Under the pieces are notes generated by a model that saw only the letters and a list, made by a program, of their open reading frames with translations, was not told the origin of the DNA and did no database searches. From Nitrospina sp. (GTDB taxonomy: Bacteria > Nitrospinota > Nitrospinia > Nitrospinales > Nitrospinaceae), in NCBI GenBank assembly GCA_004357365.1, contig SMVT01000171.1:1-7091 (forward strand): a DNA stretch of 7,091 nucleotides, read 5' to 3'. The translations under genes were made by a program, and so were the position numbers. Positions 1 through 4,177 of the stretch are shown in pieces (position 1 is the first letter of the stretch; every line of letters starts with the position of its first letter).

Positions 1-224
1 TCGGCAGTTTTACGGTCAATTTCGCTCCGGCAGAATCCGCACCCGGTAAAATTTCCGAGATGGATTTGGCTTCCTGGTTTCCCGGAGCCCAGGTCGATTA
101 CGCACCGGCCGATCAGGCATTGAACGCCGCATCGGTCGGCACCGGGGTGTCCTTGACCACCCTCTTGTTCCTGATGCTGGCGGTCATGCTGTTCTGGGAG
201 GGGTGGGTGGTACGCCGGGAATGA
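1..224 (+). CDS. C-terminal end of a BatA/VWA-like membrane protein (partial)
   Basis: The reading frame is open from the window edge (first full codon at base 3) to a TGA at 222-224, giving the last 73 residues of a larger protein. The visible part has a short soluble stretch beginning GSFTVNFAPAES, then a segment with WFPGAQVDYAP. A hydrophobic helix (about residues 53-67 of the fragment, LTTLLFLMLAVMLFW) follows, and the protein ends in a charged tail EGWVVRRE. A 'vN..pAES' stretch followed by a single C-terminal helix ending in E-W/L-x-x-R-R is familiar from the C-termini of large BatA/aerotolerance-regulator-like proteins with von Willebrand A or glutamine-amidotransferase-like domains, which sit in the inner membrane. 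The diagnostic N-terminal part lies outside the window, so the family call is a resemblance only. Another membrane-anchored periplasmic protein is possible. That it is a real coding end is well supported by the terminator that follows it. Confidence 0.6.
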   Translation, partial: GSFTVNFAPAESAPGKISEMDLASWFPGAQVDYAPADQALNAASVGTGVSLTTLLFLMLAVMLFWEGWVVRRE

Positions 225-246
225 CCCGGATTCCCGCCGTGTTTTT
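211..246 (+). terminator. Rho-independent terminator overlapping the stop codon of the upstream gene
   Basis: A perfect 7-bp stem, CGGGAAT (216-222) with ATTCCCG (230-236), encloses a 7-base loop. One C-C mismatch (215/237) is followed by three more pairs, ACG (212-214) with CGT (238-240). A run of five T (242-246) comes one base after the stem. This is the standard layout of an intrinsic terminator. It begins inside the last codons of the BatA-like gene and includes its stop codon, so it would separate that gene from the next one. An alternative 5-bp stem CCGGG/CCCGG (215-219/225-229) could compete. Confidence 0.62.
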
Positions 247-259
247 GGCAAACTCCATC

Positions 260-268
260 TGATATAAT
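260..268 (+). promoter_or_regulatory. Extended -10 promoter for the exported TPR/SUMF1 gene
   Basis: Bases 263-268 are a perfect TATAAT, preceded by TGA at 260-262, which together form a TGnTATAAT extended -10 element. No good -35 hexamer lies 16-18 bases upstream; TTGGCA at 245-250 is too close. Extended -10 promoters can work without a -35, however. The start of transcription would be near 275, giving a leader of about 38 bases before the ATG at 313. The site lies just after the upstream terminator, which supports an independent transcription unit. Confidence 0.5.
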
Positions 269-312
269 GGCCTCCGTGGGTCAACGATCAATTTTATAAC
301 CCCGAGTGTTTC

Positions 313-2826
313 ATGAATCTTCGCGCAGGATGCCTGGTCTGGTTTATCGGAGTTCTGGGACTCCTCCCGGCGGTATCGGGAACCCTCCAAGCCGGCGTCT
401 CCACCATATCCATTCAGGAGGAACTGGTCGCCACCCTGGCCCTGCCGGAAGAAAAAATCGACCTGACGGAAACGCTCCTGCTGATTTCGCGCCATTGGGA
501 CCCGGCGCTGGACACCGGGCCTTTGAAACAAACGCTGGACCGGTTGACGGAATCGGCCCGGCGTCAACTCCAGGGCCATCCTTCGCCGATGGAAACCGTC
601 GACATTCTGCGCAAGGTCATTCATCAGGAGGGCGGCTACCGTTACACCGATGCGCTGGACCCGGCGGGTATGCCGGTGAATCCGGCGGAATTGTTTCTGC
701 ACGGGTTGTTGCAGACCCGCCGCGGTTATTGCATGAACCTCTCGCTGTTGTACCTCATCCTCGGCGAACGGTTGAACCTGCCGCTCTACGGCGTGCCTCT
801 GCCGAATCATTTTTTCGTGCGTTACGATTCGCCTGAATACCGGGTGAACATCGAAGCGACGGAAGGGGGAACGGCGTTCCCCGACTCGTTTTACGAACAA
901 CGGTTCGGCGTGACCGTAGATTCGAAATATTTTTTGAGCAACCTGGGCAAGAAAAAAACGCTGGGCGCGTATTTTTCCAATGTCGGGCTGGTGATGTACC
1001 GCGCCGCCAAACCCCAGGCCGCCGTATTTTATCTGGAGCAATCGGCGAGCATCAACCCGCAATCCATTGACGCCCTCAACAACCTCGGCAACATTTACTC
1101 CGAATTGAAACAACACGACCCATCCATCCACGCTTACGAACGGGCGCTGAAAGCCGATCCCGGAAATTTTTCCACGCTGTACAACCTGGGAGTCGCCTAT
1201 TCCGAGTCCGGTGCGTTGGACAAAGCCGAGGTGGCGCTGTTGCAGGCGGTGCAGATCAATCCCCGGTTCACCCGGGCGCATGAAATCCTGGTCCGCATTT
1301 TCAGGCAACAGAGAAAACTGGTGAGCGCCCTTCTGCATTTGAAACTTCTTAACCGCATACAGCCGGGACAGCTTCGCATCCAATTGGATATGGGGACGGT
1401 GATCCTGGAAATGGGACAGGCGGATCTGGCGTTGCATTATTTCGAATCCCTGCAACGCCGCTATCCGCAGGCCATCGAGGTCAACGAACGCATGGCGGAC
1501 GTGTACTTCAAACAGAAGGACTACCCGAAAGCGATCGTTCAATACGGATACCTCATCGACCGCGCGCCCGGGTCGATAGCAAACTACATTCAACTGGGAT
1601 GGATTCATTACCAGACCGGCCAGGTGGCGCGGTCAATCGAAATCACCCTGAAAGGACTTCGGGCCGCCGCCCGACAAAACCGATTCACCACACTGGCTTA
1701 CATGAACCTGGGGTTTTATCACGTCCTCGAAAAAAAGTTCGCGGATGCGGAGAAGTGGTACCAAAAAGCGCTGGATGCCGGGGACCCCAAAGCGGCGGGG
1801 GCCATGATCCAGGACCTGACCGAGGCGTTCGGAAAATATTCCGATATTCCCGAGATGCATTACTTCGGCGGATGGATTTTGTTTCAGGACGGCCAAAAGG
1901 ACAAGGCCCGGCACTGGTTCCAACGTTATTTACAGCACAGTCCCGAAGGACCCTATGCCGCCAGAGCCAAGCGCCTGCTGGACGAGGTGCGGCTTTCGGT
2001 GCCCGATGGCATGATCCTGATTCCCAAAGGATTTTTTATCATGGGAGCCAACGGCCACGGAGAGGACGAAGCGCCCGAGCATAAGGTCTACCTGGACGCT
2101 TACGCCATCGACAAATACGAAGTGACGGCGGCGCAGTTCGCGGAGTTTTTAAACGAGGTGAAAACCTTCAAGCAATATTACAAGGACAGCAAATTCGGCA
2201 CGCTGGTGCTGGAAAAAGAATTCCGGCCGCGCCGCGGACTGGAATCTTACCCCATCAACAACGTGACCTGGTTGGGGGCGGCGGAGTATTGCCGCTGGCA
2301 ACACAAACGCCTGCCCACCGAAGCGGAATGGGAAAAGGCAGCTCGCGGAACCGATGGCCGGTTCTTCCCCTGGGGCAACAGTCCGATCAGCCATCAGAAG
2401 GCCAGGTATCTGCAGAGCTGGACAGAGGAGATCGGCCACCACGTCATGGTGCCGGCCGATTCCATGCCGGAAGGAAAGAGCCCGTTTCGACTGTATCACA
2501 TGCTGGGCAACGTCAAAGAATGGGTGGACGACTGGTATGATCGAGAGTACTATAAGGAAGAAAATCACAACCTCAATCCAAAGGGACAGATCGGGGGGGA
2601 GTTCAAAGTTCTCAAAGGCGGGTCTTGGAGAGACCTCAGGTCCTTTGTTTACGCCTCATTCCGGAACAACAGCTACCCGAACACCGCGCTGGACGATTAC
2701 GGCTTCCGGTGCGCCCAGGACGGGCTGGAAAGTGCCACTCCCAAGCGGTTGACCTCCATGGAATATTTATTCATTCCGGCGCGGCTGGAGCATGCGACTC
2801 AGGGAGACACTGAACAGAACCCATGA
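313..2826 (+). CDS. Exported protein: transglutaminase-like domain, TPR array and SUMF1/FGE-like C-terminal domain
   Basis: This 837-residue protein has three parts after a Sec signal peptide (residues 1 to about 27: R4, hydrophobic core, likely type I cleavage between 23 and 28; no lipobox). Residues about 90-200 resemble the SirB1/transglutaminase-like fold, with a plausible triad of Cys140 (RRGYCMNLS), His166 (PNHFFVR) and Glu181 (NIEATEGG). Residues about 215-555 are TPR-type helical repeats, clearest at 251-283, 285-317 and 458-490. Residues about 563-803 form a SUMF1/FGE-sulfatase (lectin-like) domain, with MGANG, RLPTEAEWEKAARG, FPWGN, MLGNVKEWVDDW, KGGSW and YGFRC. The two catalytic cysteines of true formylglycine-generating enzymes are absent: the aligned positions are Asp774 and Val779. 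The protein therefore probably acts as a periplasmic scaffold or binding protein with a possible cysteine-hydrolase head. The start has only a weak GAG ribosome-binding site but fits the signal peptide and the promoter. The next gene overlaps its stop. Domain calls are firm; the function is unknown. Confidence 0.88.
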   Translation: MNLRAGCLVWFIGVLGLLPAVSGTLQAGVSTISIQEELVATLALPEEKIDLTETLLLISRHWDPALDTGPLKQTLDRLTESARRQLQGHPSPMETVDILRKVIHQEGGYRYTDALDPAGMPVNPAELFLHGLLQTRRGYCMNLSLLYLILGERLNLPLYGVPLPNHFFVRYDSPEYRVNIEATEGGTAFPDSFYEQRFGVTVDSKYFLSNLGKKKTLGAYFSNVGLVMYRAAKPQAAVFYLEQSASINPQSIDALNNLGNIYSELKQHDPSIHAYERALKADPGNFSTLYNLGVAYSESGALDKAEVALLQAVQINPRFTRAHEILVRIFRQQRKLVSALLHLKLLNRIQPGQLRIQLDMGTVILEMGQADLALHYFESLQRRYPQAIEVNERMADVYFKQKDYPKAIVQYGYLIDRAPGSIANYIQLGWIHYQTGQVARSIEITLKGLRAAARQNRFTTLAYMNLGFYHVLEKKFADAEKWYQKALDAGDPKAAGAMIQDLTEAFGKYSDIPEMHYFGGWILFQDGQKDKARHWFQRYLQHSPEGPYAARAKRLLDEVRLSVPDGMILIPKGFFIMGANGHGEDEAPEHKVYLDAYAIDKYEVTAAQFAEFLNEVKTFKQYYKDSKFGTLVLEKEFRPRRGLESYPINNVTWLGAAEYCRWQHKRLPTEAEWEKAARGTDGRFFPWGNSPISHQKARYLQSWTEEIGHHVMVPADSMPEGKSPFRLYHMLGNVKEWVDDWYDREYYKEENHNLNPKGQIGGEFKVLKGGSWRDLRSFVYASFRNNSYPNTALDDYGFRCAQDGLESATPKRLTSMEYLFIPARLEHATQGDTEQNP

Positions 2827-3086
2827 TCGGCGCAATCGAAATACTGATCATTGTGATCATCTTTGGAATTATCTATGGCCGGGACGCCATCGACAAAACC
2901 TTCAAGAAACATGCGGAAGAAGGTGTGGTGGAAAGTTTTGCGGTGGATGTCAGGGATTTTTACAAAAAAGACCCAAAGCGTCTGGTCCTGCTGGTCGCCG
3001 GAGGCGTGGGCGGATTCGTCTTCGTCGGCATGGTGATTTACTGGGCCTTCACCCGGTTCGACCTGCCCAAAATGATCGGGCTGTAA
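2823..3086 (+). CDS. Small two-helix membrane protein, translationally coupled to the upstream gene
   Basis: This 87-residue protein starts at an ATG whose last two bases belong to the TGA stop of the large exported protein (ATGA overlap), so it is probably translated by re-initiation. There is no close Shine-Dalgarno sequence; GGGAG is about 16 bases away. A first hydrophobic helix (residues 3-18, ending FGIIYG) is followed by a charged, probably amphipathic stretch (19-52, RDAIDKTFKKHAEE and DFYKKDPKR). A second helix (54-76, rich in Gly and Val) and a short tail follow. The N-terminal part resembles TatA/TatB in layout, a short helix, FG hinge and basic amphipathic helix, but a second helix is not a TatA feature and I do not call it a Tat component. 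It may anchor or assist the large periplasmic protein. I know no named family for it. Confidence 0.72.
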   Translation: MIGAIEILIIVIIFGIIYGRDAIDKTFKKHAEEGVVESFAVDVRDFYKKDPKRLVLLVAGGVGGFVFVGMVIYWAFTRFDLPKMIGL

Positions 3087-3095
3087 TCCCGCCCC

Positions 3096-3572
3096 TCAGT
3101 AATTGAATCCGTTGTCGCGTACGTGAAAATAAGGGTCCCCCCCTTTCAATATTTTGCCGCTGACGATTTCCCCGATGTACAGCACGTGATCCCCAAAAGT
3201 CGTTTGGTCCCGCAGTTCGCATTCCACGCAGGCCACCGCGTCGCGCAAAATCCTGATATCATGAAACCCCTTGGCCACTTTCAAGCCATCGAATATGGAA
3301 GCGCCGGGGGCCAGGGTTTTGAAGAAATGTTTCATCAGATCGTTCGATTTGGTACCCAGCACGTTCACGATGAACGCCTGCGACGCCTCCACCAGCATAC
3401 GTGCCGGCCGCGCCAGAGCCAGCGCGATCGTCAACGCCGGCGGATCGAACGAACACTGGTTGACCCAGCTGGCCAGTACCGCATCTTCTCTATCTTGGTG
3501 CCGGGCCGTTATGACAAACAAGCCGCTCGGAACCCGGCCGAGGGCTTTGCCCACCTCTTTTTTATTTTTCAA
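3096..3572 (-). CDS. Flavin reductase family protein (FMN-binding split barrel)
   Basis: The 158-residue product fits the flavin reductase-like domain: KEVGKALGRVPSGLFVITA at the start, ASWVNQCSFDPPALTIAL in the FMN-binding core, AFIVNVLG after it, and a C-terminal part ending GEIVSGKILKGGDPYFHVRD. Such proteins bind FMN and pass electrons from NAD(P)H or a partner; the same fold is fused to some diflavin flavoproteins. It should be cytoplasmic and soluble. The reading frame can be extended to a GTG at 3609-3611, but I chose the TTG at 3570-3572. AAGGAG (3579-3584) lies 6 bases before that codon, and the protein then begins MKNKKEVGKALG, where the domain begins. The 13 extra residues (TSGGAPLRKEKT) look like leader RNA, not protein. 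The gene converges on the + strand membrane-protein gene with only 9 bases between stops. The physiological substrate cannot be read from the sequence. Confidence 0.85.
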   Translation of the reverse strand: MKNKKEVGKALGRVPSGLFVITARHQDREDAVLASWVNQCSFDPPALTIALALARPARMLVEASQAFIVNVLGTKSNDLMKHFFKTLAPGASIFDGLKVAKGFHDIRILRDAVACVECELRDQTTFGDHVLYIGEIVSGKILKGGDPYFHVRDNGFNY

Positions 3573-3578
3573 TGTCTT

Positions 3579-3584
3579 CTCCTT
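3579..3584 (-). promoter_or_regulatory. Shine-Dalgarno site that decides the TTG start of the flavin reductase gene
   Basis: On the - strand this reads AAGGAG, followed by AAGACA and then TTG at 3572-3570. The spacing of 6 bases is good. The alternative GTG at 3611-3609 has no comparable site upstream. Confidence 0.7.
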
Positions 3585-3588
3585 GCGA

Positions 3589-3605
3589 AGCGGAGCACCT
3601 CCGCT
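3589..3605 (-). promoter_or_regulatory. Hairpin just upstream of the flavin reductase ribosome-binding site
   Basis: AGCGGAG (3589-3595) and CTCCGCT (3599-3605) form a perfect 7-bp stem with a 3-base loop. In the - strand transcript it ends 4 bases before the Shine-Dalgarno sequence. It could shield or present the ribosome-binding site, or limit decay from the 5' end. A second GC-rich inverted repeat lies just upstream, at 3611-3629. Confidence 0.45.
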
Positions 3606-3610
3606 GGTCA

Positions 3611-3629
3611 CCGGCGAGCCGCCGGCGGC
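3611..3629. repeat. Overlapping GC-rich inverted repeats in the flavin reductase leader
   Basis: CCGGCG (3611-3616) and CGCCGG (3620-3625) can form a 6-bp stem with a 3-base loop. Overlapping it, GCCGCCGGCGGC (3618-3629) is a perfect 12-base palindrome. The two structures exclude each other, so the leader could switch between folds or contain a protein-binding site. GC-rich palindromes also arise by chance in such DNA. Confidence 0.4.
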
Positions 3630-3658
3630 AATATAAAAACTTTGACTGGTAAAGGTAA
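3630..3658 (-). promoter_or_regulatory. Candidate proximal promoter of the flavin reductase gene
   Basis: On the - strand, TATATT (3635-3630) is preceded, with a 17-base spacer, by TTACCT (3658-3653). Both hexamers are imperfect. Transcription would start near 3623, inside the GC-rich inverted repeats, giving a leader of about 50 bases. Confidence 0.28.
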
Positions 3659-3692
3659 CATTTCAACTGAGCCCTAGGCTATAGATAAATTG

Positions 3693-3724
3693 GGTCCAGC
3701 ATCACGCTGGCCGGTTCGGGAACC
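3693..3724 (-). promoter_or_regulatory. Two short inverted repeats between the distal -10 and the flavin reductase gene
   Basis: GGTTC (3713-3717) and GAACC (3720-3724) are separated by GG. Adjacent to them, CCAGC (3696-3700) and GCTGG (3706-3710) flank ATCAC; one bulged T (3695) allows two more outer G-C pairs (3693-3694 with 3711-3712). If transcription begins near 3738, both would be hairpins in the 5' leader; otherwise they could be operators. A further small repeat, AGCC-CTA-GGCT, lies at 3670-3680. No known riboswitch consensus was recognised. Confidence 0.35.
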
Positions 3725-3744
3725 TTCAAAAATTAAGAATGCGT

Positions 3745-3750
3745 ATTATA
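3745..3750 (-). promoter_or_regulatory. Candidate distal -10 element for the flavin reductase gene
   Basis: The - strand reads a perfect TATAAT here, in an AT-rich patch directly beyond the candidate terminator of the cyclase operon. The 16-18-base-upstream positions (AAGTTT and neighbours) do not resemble TTGACA, and there is no TGn extension. Transcription from here would start near 3738 and give a leader of about 165 bases. Bases 3612-3793 hold no gene that I can support. Confidence 0.38.
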
Positions 3751-3753
3751 CCC

Positions 3754-3782
3754 AAAATCGGCCGGGGAAACTTCCCGCCGGC
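3754..3782 (-). terminator. Candidate terminator of the cyclase/MshEN-like operon
   Basis: In the - strand transcript, about 12 bases after the stop of the 122-residue protein, GCCG-GC-GGGAA pairs with TTCCC-CGGC across a GT loop. The stem has nine base pairs with a two-base bulge and is followed by CGATTTT. The stem is strong but the U-run is short and three bases away, so termination may be partial. A separate perfect palindrome, CCGGCGCGCCGG (3778-3789), partly overlaps it. Confidence 0.42.
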
Positions 3783-3793
3783 GCGCCGGAACT

Positions 3794-4162
3794 TTAATCC
3801 TTTTTATTCTGCGACCGGAAATGCTTGAGAGCCTTGATCAGCTCCATCTGGGGGACCATCCCCTGTGAGACCAGAATCTCCCCGAGCAGGCGATTGGTGT
3901 GCGTTTGCCGTTCCAGCAGGGTTTCCACTTGCTCCAGATTCAGGTACTGCATCTCCACCGCCAACCGGCCGAAGCTTTTCTCTTTTTCATCCGGCTTCCT
4001 CTGGCGGGACAGAATCCGGAACAACTGCTTGTTGTCGATCAATCCGCTTTGCAGGGCCAGCTGACCCAATGCCACCTGATCGGTTTTCTGGATCTCCAGC
4101 GCGCGCACCCGATCCTGTTCGCGGATGATGTTCCGCCCTACCAGATATTCTCCAAAATTCAC
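3794..4162 (-). CDS. Small protein of four MshEN-like 24-residue motifs (possible c-di-GMP effector)
   Basis: This 122-residue soluble protein consists almost wholly of four aligned 24-residue repeats at residues 2-25, 31-54, 63-86 and 92-115. Each follows the pattern x-Φ-G-x-Φ-Φ-Φ-x-x-(G)-Φ-Φ-x4-Φ-x-x-Φ-L-x-x-Q; examples are LGQLALQSGLIDNKQLFRIL and LGEILVSQGMVPQMELIKAL. Linkers are 5, 8 and 5 residues, so the repeats form two pairs with 5-residue spacers. This is the layout of the MshEN domain, known from N-termini of MshE-type pilus ATPases, where it binds c-di-GMP. The Arg that usually opens the motif (RLG) is missing in all four copies, so ligand binding is uncertain. The start is GTG (4160-4162). 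AAAGGA (4172-4177), abutting the stop of the cyclase gene, lies about 9 bases upstream. The gap to the cyclase gene is 15 bases, so co-transcription is likely. No ATPase or other effector domain is attached. Confidence 0.75.
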   Translation of the reverse strand: MNFGEYLVGRNIIREQDRVRALEIQKTDQVALGQLALQSGLIDNKQLFRILSRQRKPDEKEKSFGRLAVEMQYLNLEQVETLLERQTHTNRLLGEILVSQGMVPQMELIKALKHFRSQNKKD

Positions 4163-4177
4163 TGAAGGGATTCCTTT

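Noticed and set aside
184..1608. A 474-residue open frame on the - strand opposite the TPR/SUMF1 gene
   Set aside because: It lies antisense over a clearly real gene, has no recognisable domain, is rich in Arg, Gln and Val as expected of a complementary frame in GC-rich DNA, and has no plausible regulatory sites.
1999..2721. Active formylglycine-generating enzyme
   Set aside because: The two catalytic cysteines are replaced by Asp774 and Val779, so only the fold is supported.
2823..2880. TatA or TatB gene
   Set aside because: The N-terminus is similar in layout only; the protein has a second membrane helix and no Tat genes are nearby.
3077..3091. A bidirectional terminator between the convergent genes (CGGG/CCCG)
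   Set aside because: The stem is only 4 bp and there is no T-run on either strand.
3123..3677. A 184-residue open frame on the + strand over the flavin reductase gene
   Set aside because: The opposite strand carries the conserved flavin reductase domain, and this frame resembles nothing known.
3778..3789. Perfect palindrome CCGGCGCGCCGG as an operator
   Set aside because: It is a pure G/C palindrome partly overlapping the candidate terminator stem in GC-rich DNA; nothing else supports a protein-binding role.
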